Assembly (NCBI RefSeq): GCF_900079725.1
Contig: NZ_LT599032.1
Span: forward strand, 4,646,054 to 4,710,053
From: an uncultured Dysgonomonas sp.
GTDB taxonomy: Bacteria; Bacteroidota; Bacteroidia; Bacteroidales; Dysgonomonadaceae
Length of the DNA stretch: 64,000 nucleotides
Direction of reading: 5' to 3'
Position 1 is the first letter of the stretch, and each line of letters opens with the position of its first letter. The notes below the pieces were generated by a model. That model was given only the letters and a program-made list of their open reading frames with translations. It made no database searches and was not told the origin of the DNA. The position numbers were made by a program, and so were the translations under genes. Shown here one piece after another: positions 8,297 to 17,314 of this stretch.

Positions 8297-10651
8297 ATGA
8301 AGAAACTTTTAATCCTATCACTCATTTTATTTCCGGTGAGCCTGATGGCTAGTGAAGCAGACTTAAAAGTCCCTGATTTAGGAAGTGGTTATAACCTCCT
8401 GCTTTGGGGCCTTTTAATTCTGTTACTCGGCATTGCATTTGGCTTGGTGCAGTATTTCAACATTAAGAAGTTACCTGCACATCAATCGATGCTCAATGTA
8501 TCGAAGACTATCTTTGAAACTTGCAAAACCTACCTGTTGCAGCAGGGTAAGTTTCTCTTCTATCTATTGCTGATTATCTCGGCAGTAATGCTTATCTACT
8601 TCGGATTTTTGTCTAATCCCGAAATCGTAGCAAAGGGAGAAGTCGGCAGAGCTACATTCCTTGCTTTTGTCCTCTTTTGGACAATATTGGGTATTCTCGG
8701 CTCGTATGGTGTAGCATGGTATGGCATCCGCATCAATACGTTGGCTAATTCCCGCACAGCATTCGCATCATTACGCAAACGTCCCTGGGATGTAGTGAAT
8801 ATCCCCCTGAAAGCAGGAATGAGTGTAGGAGTGATGCTTATTACCGTAGAGTTGATAATGATGCTTGTTATCCTCTTGTTTGTTCCCGGAGATATGGCCG
8901 GAGCCTGTTTACTCGGATTCGCTATCGGTGAATCCTTGGGTGCATCGGCACTCCGCATAGCAGGAGGAATCTTTACCAAGATAGCCGATATCGGAGCCGA
9001 CCTGATGAAGATCGTATTCAATATAAAGGAAGACGATCCCCGTAATCCCGGTGTAATAGCGGATTGTACAGGAGATAATGCCGGCGATAGTGTAGGCCCT
9101 ACAGCCGATGGTTTCGAAACATACGGTGTGACAGGAGTTGCTCTGATCTCATTTATCATATTGGCAGTATTGAATGTCGAATATCAGGCGGCCTTTATAG
9201 TTTGGATATTCGTTATGCGTCTGATGATGTTATTTACGTCCATCCTGTCTTACTATATCAATCAGGGGATTGCTACTGCTAAATATAAGAACTTAACCAA
9301 GTTCGACTTCGAAATACCTCTTACCGCCCTTATATGGATTACATCTGTCGTATCTATTGCGGCAACATATATTGCCAGCTACTTCTTACTGAAAGAAATG
9401 CCTGATGGCTTGTGGTGGAAACTAGCTTCTATTATCAGTTGCGGTACATTTGCCGCTGCTGTGATCCCTGAACTTACAAAGGCTTTTACCAGTTCATCGT
9501 CCCGCCATGTAAAAGAGGTGGTTACCGCTTCACGCGAAGGAGGAGCATCTTTGAATATCCTTTCGGGTATGGTAGCCGGTAATTTCAGCGCATTCTGGAA
9601 AGGGCTTACAATAGCATTGCTGATGGCTGTCGCTTACTTTATCTCTACTCAGGAACTGGGAAGTATAATGTCTCACCCTTCTATCTTTGCCTTCGGTCTG
9701 GTAGCTTTCGGCTTGCTGGGAATGGGGCCGGTTACTATTGCTGTAGATAGCTATGGACCTGTAACGGATAATGCACAGTCAGTATTCGAACTCTCCCGTA
9801 TAGAACATTTACCCAACATATCGGCAGAAGTAAAGAAAGACTTTGGCTTCGAACCTGATTTCGAAAAGGGGAAAGAGTATCTGGAAGAGAATGATTCGGC
9901 TGGTAATACATTTAAGGCTACGGCTAAACCTGTACTTATCGGTACTGCCGTGATAGGTGCTACTACCATGATATTCTCAATTATTCTGGTACTGGAAAAA
10001 CTCGGATTGCTCAACATTGATCTTATAGCTGCTCCTGTACTGCTGGGGTTCATCTGCGGAGGTTCCGTTGTTTACTGGTTCTCCGGCGCTTCTATGCAGG
10101 CTGTTACTACGGGTGCATACCGTGCAGTAGAGTATATCAAGAAGCATATCAATCTGAATAAGGAAGAGGCTGATATAGAGGATTCTAAGGCAGTGGTAAA
10201 GATCTGTACCCAGTATGCTCAGGTGGGAATGTGGAATATCTTCCTAGCCCTGCTATTCATCACGATGGCATTTGCCTTTATCGACCCTAACTTCTTTGTA
10301 GCATACCTTATCTCCATTGCTGTATTCGGCTTATTTCAGGCCATCTATATGGCAAATGCAGGCGGTGCATGGGATAATGCCAAGAAAATTGTAGAAGTAG
10401 AATTAAAAGAGCGTAATACCGACCTGCATGCTGCTACAGTAGTTGGCGACACTGTCGGTGACCCGTATAAAGATACATCGTCTGTTGCGTTGAATCCTAT
10501 TATAAAATTCTCAACATTATTCGGATTGCTGGCAGTTGAGATTGCGATTGAGATTCCCGACTATTGCAAATGGGTTGGATTGGTATTCCTTGCCGTGGCA
10601 TTAGTCTTTATTTACCGTTCGTTCTATTCCATGCGAATTGTAAAGCAATAA
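8297..10651 (+). CDS. hppA: Membrane-bound ion-translocating pyrophosphatase (sequence-divergent type)
   Basis: Integral inner-membrane enzyme coupling PPi hydrolysis to export of H+ or Na+. The 784 residues hold about 16 predicted helices. The catalytic segments are all present: DIGADLM...EDDPRNPGVIAD...GDNAGD (231-264), AVDSYGPVTDNA (482-493) and the C-terminal NAGGAWDNAKK...VGDTVGDPYKDTS. The sequence departs from textbook H+- and Na+-PPases: ADCTGDNAGDSVGPTADGFETYG replaces the common ADNVGDNVGD...ADLFESY. The K+-dependence position is Lys540 (GNTFKATAKP), while the partner three residues on is Ala543 rather than Thr. The family call is secure; ion specificity is open, and K+ independence is inferred from Lys540. 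The N-terminus MKKLLILSLILFPVSLMAS may be a signal or first helix. Confidence 0.93.
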   Translation: MKKLLILSLILFPVSLMASEADLKVPDLGSGYNLLLWGLLILLLGIAFGLVQYFNIKKLPAHQSMLNVSKTIFETCKTYLLQQGKFLFYLLLIISAVMLIYFGFLSNPEIVAKGEVGRATFLAFVLFWTILGILGSYGVAWYGIRINTLANSRTAFASLRKRPWDVVNIPLKAGMSVGVMLITVELIMMLVILLFVPGDMAGACLLGFAIGESLGASALRIAGGIFTKIADIGADLMKIVFNIKEDDPRNPGVIADCTGDNAGDSVGPTADGFETYGVTGVALISFIILAVLNVEYQAAFIVWIFVMRLMMLFTSILSYYINQGIATAKYKNLTKFDFEIPLTALIWITSVVSIAATYIASYFLLKEMPDGLWWKLASIISCGTFAAAVIPELTKAFTSSSSRHVKEVVTASREGGASLNILSGMVAGNFSAFWKGLTIALLMAVAYFISTQELGSIMSHPSIFAFGLVAFGLLGMGPVTIAVDSYGPVTDNAQSVFELSRIEHLPNISAEVKKDFGFEPDFEKGKEYLEENDSAGNTFKATAKPVLIGTAVIGATTMIFSIILVLEKLGLLNIDLIAAPVLLGFICGGSVVYWFSGASMQAVTTGAYRAVEYIKKHINLNKEEADIEDSKAVVKICTQYAQVGMWNIFLALLFITMAFAFIDPNFFVAYLISIAVFGLFQAIYMANAGGAWDNAKKIVEVELKERNTDLHAATVVGDTVGDPYKDTSSVALNPIIKFSTLFGLLAVEIAIEIPDYCKWVGLVFLAVALVFIYRSFYSMRIVKQ

Positions 10652-10659
10652 GGATAAAT

Positions 10660-10783
10660 GATGAGGCTGTGTATAGAGTAATTTTTATTATCTCTTTGTC
10701 ATGTTGAACGGAGTGAAACATCTCGTTTTTCGGTGGTCGGGATTCTTCATTACATTCAGAATGACTCTATATACAGCCTCATC
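10660..10783. repeat. 124-bp nested inverted repeat (MITE/REP-like)
   Basis: Outer 20-bp arms (10660-10679 and 10764-10783) match at 19 of 20 positions. Inside them lies a second imperfect inverted repeat beginning GTCATGTTGAACGGAGTG and ending in CATTCAGAATGAC, a motif type scattered through many Bacteroidetes genomes. The whole element could fold into one long hairpin. It fills the gap between the convergent hppA and GH127 genes and may serve both as a terminator. A related element is at 17218-17285. Confidence 0.75.
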
Positions 10784-10791
10784 GTTTATTT

Positions 10792-13167
10792 TCAGTGTTT
10801 ATAATCCTCCGATAATATCCTCACTTCTGCTATCTTGGTTGTCACACTATTTGGTACAGCCACTATTTTCACTTCGAGTATTTCTTTACCTTTTTCGCTT
10901 TCGGGAACAGGGTATGTAGAAGTAAATAAGCTATCTCCTCCATCACCTTTCAGGCTCATTGAAGCTACTTTCTGATCATTAATCAAGACATCGAAATTAC
11001 GGTTCTGGTCACGGTCAAAATATTTCAGATACAGGTGATTGGCATTCTTACCCGCATTCTTCAACTGATAACTGAACCAGCCCTTTGCTTCGCGCCAGTG
11101 TATATCATCGATAAAGCCTGTATTCGACTTGTCTGATTGTATAAAATGATCTGATTCAGGTTGTTGTTCTCCGCAGACTACCTTGTCGGCTGTGATACCA
11201 TCCAACTTGATTCTTTCCCTCTCCTCGTCTTCTATTTTCTGCTGTATCTCTTTCACGCCTTCAGCTGTTGCCTGTGGCCAGTAGATGATATAGCGCGACT
11301 CATGCAAGCGGAAGAACGGTATAAGTTCCAGCCCTGCCGCATATTTCTCAGGATATAGTCCCGATAGATGGAATGTCAAAGGCTTTCCCTGTACGGGTTT
11401 TACTAATGAGGCTATTCTTTCCGGATCACTTACGATAATCGGCATATCTTTCATCGGTATTTGTTTGCCGTGGGCAATGTGTCCGCCTCGGCTGTCGTCG
11501 GCATATAATCCTGTCATATCCTCTGTTCCTGTTTTTGCGGCAAGGGTTATCGGGCCGTAGAAGATAGAGTAATAGTTCGATTTGTCAGGCAATTGCTCTA
11601 CTGTTATCCGCATAGGCATTTCCATTACTACCTTATCTCCCTTTTTCCATTTGCGGTCGATAGATATATAACTTGCCGGATCTTGCGATACAGGATAATC
11701 TTTACCATTGACAGTCACTCTCACAGCACCCTTTTCTACCCATGCCGGATAGCGTAGCTTTAAGGTGAAAGCAGTTGTCTTTTCAGAGTTGATGGTCAGT
11801 TGGGTCTTAGCTTCATCGGGAAATGCATTTTCCTGTATCACTTCAACCTTTTTCTCTTTCCAATTTAATCTCGAAGGAATGAATAGATTCACATACAATT
11901 CATTGTCTGTATGGGCATAAATCATTTCTCCGTACTTGGCATGGTTTTCTATCCCCGAACCCACACAGCACCAGAAACTTGTCTGGGGCTGGGAATATAC
12001 CCGGTAGTGCCCCGGACGCATCTGGGTGAAGTAAACAAATCCGCCCTGTTCGGGATTCTGGGTAGAAAGGATATGGTTGTATAATGCCCTTTCGTAATAG
12101 TCCATATACTTCTCATCCTGCGACGTTTGATAAAGCATTTTCGACAGGCGCAACATATTGTATGTATTACATGTTTCAGGACCTTCGATACTCTTTATCA
12201 CTCTCGAAAAATCATTCGTAGGGTTGAAATGTTCTCCCACGCTGTTGCCTCCGATACTTACCGAACGACGTTCTACAACTGTTTCCCAGAAAAAACGCGA
12301 AGCTTCCGACCATGATTCGTTACCTTCTACATCGGCTATGCGTTTAAATCCAAGTACCTTCGGTATCTGTGTATTGGCATGCATCCCGGTCAGTTTGTCT
12401 TCGTGGTTGAGCAGAGGATTAAGCACCAGTTGATGTGAAAACTGATGTGCCAGTTTCAGGTATTTCTTATCGCCTGTTATCGCGGCTACATCGGCAAATG
12501 TCTCATTCAGTCCGCCATGTTCACTGCGAAGCATATCCTGTATTTGTTCTTCCGATAGTTTCGAGACCAGATTGATAGCCCAGTCGGTCATTTTTATCAG
12601 CATCTCCTTTGCCATATCGTTATTTGCATAGAGGTAAGCATCACGCAGCCCGGCATAGGTCTTATGGATATTGTACAATGGAACCCATTTGCCGTTAAGG
12701 TCAAAACCTCCGGCTCTGATATTTCCGTTTGCTACTTCTTCCCAGATTGCTTTTCCTCCCGGAACGCCTCCTATATAGCCGTTGCCGTTTGCATCCTGAC
12801 AGTGTTTAAGTTCGCTAACCATATAGTCGAGTCGCTTTTTTATCTGTTTGTCGCCCGTCGATGCATACATCAATGATAATGCCGAGAGATAATGACCTCC
12901 GATATGCCCGTCCAGTCCGGTATTTTCCCAGTTGGTATAGCTTTCGGCTTTCGGTGTCAGTCCCGATTCGCGCAGGAAGGGGGAGAGGAGCCTGTCAGCT
13001 TTCAGCTCCTGCAGGTATTGTTTATCCAGGTCTTCCGCATGCTTGAATGGACTATCCAGTAATCTTACATCACTCAAATCGAAACATTCAATTTTCGTTG
13101 AGATTTGCGCAATTGTATGGCTGGTACACAAAAATGCAATAAATAAACTAAGTACTATTTTTTTCAT
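10792..13167 (-). CDS. GH127 beta-L-arabinofuranosidase
   Basis: Exo-enzyme predicted to release terminal beta-L-arabinofuranose. The 791-residue protein has a signal peptide (MKKIVLSLFIAFLCTSHTIA), then the GH127 (formerly DUF1680) alpha/alpha barrel beginning FDLSDVRLLDSPFKHAEDLD. The zinc-thiolate site of the family is intact: Glu331 and Cys333 in EGPETCNTYN, and Cys400-Cys401 in FWCCVGSGIENH, corresponding to the Glu/Cys/Cys/Cys cluster of Bifidobacterium HypBA1, where the first of the paired cysteines is the nucleophile. A beta-sandwich region and an extra C-terminal domain (about 660-791) follow. The start is 22 bases downstream of the esterase stop, so the two genes form an operon. It probably acts in the periplasm. 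Confidence 0.92.
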   Translation of the reverse strand: MKKIVLSLFIAFLCTSHTIAQISTKIECFDLSDVRLLDSPFKHAEDLDKQYLQELKADRLLSPFLRESGLTPKAESYTNWENTGLDGHIGGHYLSALSLMYASTGDKQIKKRLDYMVSELKHCQDANGNGYIGGVPGGKAIWEEVANGNIRAGGFDLNGKWVPLYNIHKTYAGLRDAYLYANNDMAKEMLIKMTDWAINLVSKLSEEQIQDMLRSEHGGLNETFADVAAITGDKKYLKLAHQFSHQLVLNPLLNHEDKLTGMHANTQIPKVLGFKRIADVEGNESWSEASRFFWETVVERRSVSIGGNSVGEHFNPTNDFSRVIKSIEGPETCNTYNMLRLSKMLYQTSQDEKYMDYYERALYNHILSTQNPEQGGFVYFTQMRPGHYRVYSQPQTSFWCCVGSGIENHAKYGEMIYAHTDNELYVNLFIPSRLNWKEKKVEVIQENAFPDEAKTQLTINSEKTTAFTLKLRYPAWVEKGAVRVTVNGKDYPVSQDPASYISIDRKWKKGDKVVMEMPMRITVEQLPDKSNYYSIFYGPITLAAKTGTEDMTGLYADDSRGGHIAHGKQIPMKDMPIIVSDPERIASLVKPVQGKPLTFHLSGLYPEKYAAGLELIPFFRLHESRYIIYWPQATAEGVKEIQQKIEDEERERIKLDGITADKVVCGEQQPESDHFIQSDKSNTGFIDDIHWREAKGWFSYQLKNAGKNANHLYLKYFDRDQNRNFDVLINDQKVASMSLKGDGGDSLFTSTYPVPESEKGKEILEVKIVAVPNSVTTKIAEVRILSEDYKH

Positions 13168-13189
13168 TTCTTATCGTATGTTTCAAATT

Positions 13190-14044
13190 TCAATTTCTCA
13201 AAAAATTAATAGAGCAGAATAATAAAACAGCCGGAAGGGAGTCTTGCCAGTAACTCCATGTGTGTCCGCCGTCCTTCATTCTATACTCCAGTGGAATCCC
13301 TTTTTCCCGCATTGCTTTGTATAGTGCGATATTACCGTCATAGAGATAATCATCGTCTCCGCAGTCTACATACCATTTAATGGTTTTCAATTCAGCTGTT
13401 TGTTCATCTGTAATATTCTGTACGAAAAGCGTAGGATCGGTTTCTCCCAGAGACTTATCAAAGTCAATATCTATTTTACGGGCATTCTCGCTGGAGCAGT
13501 ATCCGACGCACCCGCTTAACGAAACGGCCGAAGAAAAGAACGAAGGATGTCGTTGCGCATAGGCAATGGCGCCTCCGCCTCCCATCGAAAGGCCAGCGAC
13601 AGCCCTATTGTTTTTATTGGCAATCGTTCTGTAATTCTCGTCGATATAGGGTATCAGTTCCTCAAAAAAATAATCTTCGTATCTCCAGTCGGGGACATTG
13701 AAATATCCCATATTCTTGCCTCCGAAGTCTTCGTCTATTCCCCGCGCATCAGGCATTACAATGATCATTGCAAGTGCTTCGCTTGCCCCGGTACTTTTGT
13801 TTGTAATCTCTTCTATATTGCCCTTTTCTACCCAAGAGTGACTATTTCCCCATGCTCCGTGCAAAAGGTACAATACCGGATACTTTTTATCTGAATTATC
13901 ATAATCGTGGGGTAAATAAATAGTATACTCCTTTTCTGTACCCAGAATTTCACTCTTCATAGTTTTAGTCATCACCACACTCTTTTGTGCTGATGCAAAA
14001 GCCGAGATAGAAAATAGGCCGAGATAGATCAGAATACTTTTCAT
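13190..14044 (-). CDS. Secreted alpha/beta-hydrolase esterase (CE1/esterase D-like)
   Basis: A 284-residue protein with a signal peptide (cleavage after about residue 19, SAFASAQ). The alpha/beta-hydrolase fold has the oxyanion HGAWG motif (62-66), nucleophile Ser153 in GLSMGG, an acid in the CGDDDYLYDG segment and a histidine in DGGHTW. It resembles carbohydrate esterase family 1 and S-formylglutathione hydrolase-like enzymes; in this PUL it probably removes acetyl or feruloyl esters from an arabinose-rich glycan. The natural ester is inferred from context only. It is the first gene of a two-gene unit with GH127 and follows a 529-base gap. Confidence 0.85.
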   Translation of the reverse strand: MKSILIYLGLFSISAFASAQKSVVMTKTMKSEILGTEKEYTIYLPHDYDNSDKKYPVLYLLHGAWGNSHSWVEKGNIEEITNKSTGASEALAMIIVMPDARGIDEDFGGKNMGYFNVPDWRYEDYFFEELIPYIDENYRTIANKNNRAVAGLSMGGGGAIAYAQRHPSFFSSAVSLSGCVGYCSSENARKIDIDFDKSLGETDPTLFVQNITDEQTAELKTIKWYVDCGDDDYLYDGNIALYKAMREKGIPLEYRMKDGGHTWSYWQDSLPAVLLFCSINFLRN

Positions 14045-14383
14045 ATGTTCAATTTTTTTACCATTTATACTTTAGCTAAATATTTCTGGGAATCCGTATT
14101 GAATTAACTTTTGTTTGCTGTATATTGTTAAAAAGTAACAGATGTAACACAAATGCAATTAATAATTAAGAATGAACAATTAATAATTCTTTTAGCTTTT
14201 CCCGATTCATTATCAACGATCAATTCAAAAAAGTAACACCTCTATTTTTTCATCTCCCTCTTGTTTTAACAATATGTGTCCTGTAACCTTTATTTATTTA
14301 ACCTCTGTTTATATTGTGTTGTTAAAAGGTAACAGATGTAACACAATTTGCATATTTCTCGTTGTTACTTTTTTATCATGTAG

Positions 14384-14404
14384 GGGCAGGTCTTGTGCCT
14401 GCCC
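14384..14404. repeat. Dispersed GGGGCAGG...CCTGCCC hairpin repeat
   Basis: A 7-bp GC-rich stem (GGGCAGG 14384-14390 with CCTGCCC 14398-14404) sits in AT-rich DNA and is followed by TTTTT. The sequence GTAGGGGCAGG followed by TCTTGTGCCTGCCC is a motif I recall as recurring between genes in many bacteria. It could act as a terminator-like element. Confidence 0.6.
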
Positions 14405-14528
14405 GTTTTTCATCATTTTCTCAAAAAGGTAACAACCAACGGTCACAGGAGCGTAGCGTATGTAAAAGTAACGCCTCTGCATACTTTTTATATTGTTACC
14501 TTTTTTATTTTCTATACCCTCTTTGTAG

Positions 14529-14545
14529 CCTCCCAGACGGGGAGG
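14529..14545. repeat. CCTCCC/GGGAGG hairpin repeat
   Basis: A 6-bp stem (14529-14534 with 14540-14545) lies 29 bases beyond the stop of the GH43/GH51 gene, in the sequence CCTCCCAGACGGGGAGG. It looks like another dispersed Bacteroidetes intergenic repeat. On the minus strand it could help end the long operon transcript. Confidence 0.5.
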
Positions 14546-14573
14546 TTGGACGGGTTCTATATAGATAAACTTT

Positions 14574-17156
14574 TTAATTTGTCTTAAACCTTAATACAGT
14601 AAATGAATAAGCCGGTAATTTGCAGCTATCACCCACATTGAAACTATCCGATACAGGCTTTGCCGATTTGTCGTCAGGAGTGCCTGTAAGCAAAGTTCTT
14701 GAAGCCACCGGATTTGTAATACTGATGCCTGTCAAGTCTAATTTTGTATTTACTTCTACAGGCAGCATATTCACCAGTTTGACTATCACATCTCCGGTCT
14801 TGCTATCGCGCACGATCGATTTTGCAATGCGTTTTTGCACGTCATCCCGATTGTCTGAAAGTTCCATCTTACTGGTCAGGTATTCATCTCCGGCATGCTG
14901 TCCGTAGAGTTTCTGTACATAATAACCCACAGTCGGTTTCACTTCTGTATTGTTGAAATATATCAGATCGGGATTCCATTGTGTATGTCCTTCTTTTGCC
15001 AGCAATGGCGCATAAGAAGTCATTGTTACTACGTCTCCGTTACGTTCCACGTTAGCCAGATGAAGGGCTTCCGCCAAAGCTGTTTCCACATTATTCGGCC
15101 TGCCCGGAAGGTGAGCGGCATATTCGCCCAGATATACTTTCGACTTCGAACGGTCATATTTGTCATAAAAATCCTGATTGTGGATATACCATCCCGGTGG
15201 ATTGTAATAATGCTCGTCTACCATCGGTACCTGTAACTTATCGGCGATACCCCAGCCTTCCACATAATCTGTTCCCTCATAGAAAGGCCCCACTGTGCCT
15301 ATCACCGTTATTTCCGGATATTTTTCTTTTACAGCATTGAATATCATCGTGAAACGTTCCTCGAAAATGTCAGAAATAATGTCTTCGTTTCCTATCCCGA
15401 TATATTTCAGGTTGAATGGTTTGGGATGACCCGCTTCGGCGCGTTTTTTACCCCATGTGGTGTTAACATCGCCATTAGCCCATTCTATCAGGTCTAGCAC
15501 ATCCTGTATATAACTTCCCATTTCGCTCATCGGTATTCCGCCTTGTTGCCCACCCAGAGAGCAACCATGATGCGCCGAATTCTGGCACGGTACGCCTGCC
15601 GCAACTACAGGAACAGGCTCTGCACCCAAATCCTCACAGAACTGGAAGTATTCGAAATATCCCAATCCAGCTGTCTGATGGTATCCCCACAGATTCCGTT
15701 GAGGTTTTCGGCTTTCGAGCGTACCTATTGTATTCTTCCAATGGTATATATTGCCCAATCCGTCGCCATGTGCCACACAACCACCGGGAAAGCGCACAAA
15801 ACGAGGATTCATATCGGCAATAACTTGAGCGAGGTCTTCGCGCAATCCGTTTTTATGTCCTCTGAATGTTTTCTGAGGGAAAAGGGAAATCATGTCCAGT
15901 TGCACTTTACCCGTCATTTGCGGTACAACCTCCAGTCTTGCGTCTGCTATAGTTCGGCTGACGGTTATTACAGCATCGTATTTTTTCCAGTCGCCGGAAA
16001 TAGCTTTTGTGGTAGCTTCTCCATAAACTTTTCCGTTCTTATCTGTCAGACGTACAGTTAGTTTTCCTTTTTTTGCTTCTGCTGTGCGTGCAAATACCGA
16101 GAAATTATATTTTTCTCCGGCTTTTACCGCGATACCATCGAATCCTTCATTTGCCAGTCCGGCTCCGATCTGGTTAACCTGAAGCACTGCATAATACTTG
16201 TTATTGGGATGGATAGGGGATACAGAATCGATTGTAAATACAGCCTGATCACCGGTTACGCTCCATGCTTTGTAGCTGTTCCAGTTTTTGTCGCGTCCTT
16301 CCTTATCGCTCAATGCGTATTCGAAACCCCTGTTCTGAACAAGCTCTGCATAAAGGCCTCCGTCGGCAGCATAGTTTATATCTTCAAAAAACATACCTAA
16401 CAACAGGTCGCTTATCTTTTTCGTTTTAGAAGCGTCTACAGTAATGGTTGCATCCACCGATTTAAGCGAAGCAAAACGCTCTTTGTCAGTGCTTGAATTT
16501 TCGGCATTCAATATACCTTTATAGGCGGCTAATTGCTGCGCTTTTATCAGTCCGTCAATCACCTTCCACGACACTTGGTGTAATGTCCCTGTTTCAGTTT
16601 TTCCGGATATAATTGCAGTTTCACGCAGATTGGCAATGCCTGTAACTTTTTTTGTAGAACCGTAATCTTTAAAGTCTTTCGTGGTAACGGCATAGGCTTG
16701 CTTGCCTGAGCTTAACCAAGTGACTGTATAAAGCTTACTCGCATTGTCGTAAGTGATTTCAGGTGAAAGGCAATTCCCGTTTTCCATAACCAGAGGGTAG
16801 GATTGCCGCCCCCAATATACAAGGTCGGGAGATGAAACGCCGGCAAATGCCCCGTCTCTTTCGTTCATACTCCATACGCAGTGCCACATGCCATCTGGAG
16901 ACTGAATGAGGAACGGAGAGAACATCTTTTTCTCAGAGCCCCAGCGTCCGTAGTCACATTTTACATAACTGTGTTCGGGGCCTATCGGAAACCAGTTTTC
17001 CTTGTCTACACTCCATGCGAAGTGCAGTCCGTTGTGATTGGAATTTTTATCTGTAGCATATGCGAACAGATAAGCCGATGTAGGTTCACTGGCAATTGTT
17101 TTAAATACAGGAATAAAGAGTAAAATAATTAAGAGATAGATACTTGCTTTTTTCAT
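14574..17156 (-). CDS. GH43-like/GH51 two-domain alpha-L-arabinofuranosidase
   Basis: An 860-residue exported enzyme predicted to release alpha-L-arabinofuranose. After a signal peptide (1-22), residues 27-210 form a short five-bladed-propeller-like region related to GH43 (HFAWSVDKENWFPIG, PDGMWHCVWSMNE, SPEITYD). It is too short for a complete GH43 domain, which has about 300 residues, so it may bind rather than cut sugar. From about 235 a GH51 enzyme begins (LLGMFFEDINYAADGGLYAE), with an inserted CBM4/9-like beta sandwich (about 285-425). The GH51 acid/base is Glu591 (IGIGNED) and the nucleophile Glu648 (VDEHYYNPPGW). It is the last gene of the main arabinose operon; a repeat-rich gap separates it from the esterase. 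Confidence 0.9.
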   Translation of the reverse strand: MKKASIYLLIILLFIPVFKTIASEPTSAYLFAYATDKNSNHNGLHFAWSVDKENWFPIGPEHSYVKCDYGRWGSEKKMFSPFLIQSPDGMWHCVWSMNERDGAFAGVSSPDLVYWGRQSYPLVMENGNCLSPEITYDNASKLYTVTWLSSGKQAYAVTTKDFKDYGSTKKVTGIANLRETAIISGKTETGTLHQVSWKVIDGLIKAQQLAAYKGILNAENSSTDKERFASLKSVDATITVDASKTKKISDLLLGMFFEDINYAADGGLYAELVQNRGFEYALSDKEGRDKNWNSYKAWSVTGDQAVFTIDSVSPIHPNNKYYAVLQVNQIGAGLANEGFDGIAVKAGEKYNFSVFARTAEAKKGKLTVRLTDKNGKVYGEATTKAISGDWKKYDAVITVSRTIADARLEVVPQMTGKVQLDMISLFPQKTFRGHKNGLREDLAQVIADMNPRFVRFPGGCVAHGDGLGNIYHWKNTIGTLESRKPQRNLWGYHQTAGLGYFEYFQFCEDLGAEPVPVVAAGVPCQNSAHHGCSLGGQQGGIPMSEMGSYIQDVLDLIEWANGDVNTTWGKKRAEAGHPKPFNLKYIGIGNEDIISDIFEERFTMIFNAVKEKYPEITVIGTVGPFYEGTDYVEGWGIADKLQVPMVDEHYYNPPGWYIHNQDFYDKYDRSKSKVYLGEYAAHLPGRPNNVETALAEALHLANVERNGDVVTMTSYAPLLAKEGHTQWNPDLIYFNNTEVKPTVGYYVQKLYGQHAGDEYLTSKMELSDNRDDVQKRIAKSIVRDSKTGDVIVKLVNMLPVEVNTKLDLTGISITNPVASRTLLTGTPDDKSAKPVSDSFNVGDSCKLPAYSFTVLRFKTN

Positions 17157-17217
17157 TCTAAAGTACGTTTATATTTGATTTGGATATATTGTAAAAGTAG
17201 CCCATGATTTACTATCG

Positions 17218-17285
17218 CATGTCATCCTGACCGGGGGGAAGGATCTCGATTTTTCTCTCAGAGATGCTTCTTATTGGCAGTATGA
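17218..17285. repeat. Dispersed GTCATCCTGA...-type inverted repeat
   Basis: An imperfect inverted repeat begins GTCATCCTGACCGGGG and ends GGCAGTATGAC, in the 158-base gap between two glycosidase genes. The pattern matches the inner part of the element at 10660-10783, so both belong to one repeat family. Confidence 0.6.
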
Positions 17286-17314
17286 CAAAAAACAAAAAGT
17301 ATTTTAATCAAACT

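Larger units (their letters stand above)
14045..14573. repeat. Repeat-dense intergenic gap
   Basis: The 529 bases between the esterase and GH43/GH51 genes hold no credible gene but several repeats. A direct repeat with core TGTTAAAA(A/G)GTAACAGATG occurs at 14126-14157 and 14320-14352. A perfect 13-bp inverted repeat, AAAAAGGTAACAA at 14423-14435, pairs with 14493-14505. A GGGCAGG hairpin is at 14384-14404 and a CCTCCC/GGGAGG hairpin at 14529-14545. Short reading frames here (GAGLVPAR type) come from the repeats. The promoter of the esterase operon probably lies near the left end. Confidence 0.7.

Noticed and set aside
10701-10919. Short plus-strand reading frame
   Set aside because: It is made of the dispersed inverted repeat plus antisense of the GH127 3' end.
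14362-14587. Short plus-strand frames with GAGLVPAR-like peptide
   Set aside because: The frames are translations of dispersed GC-rich repeats, with no start signals or family.
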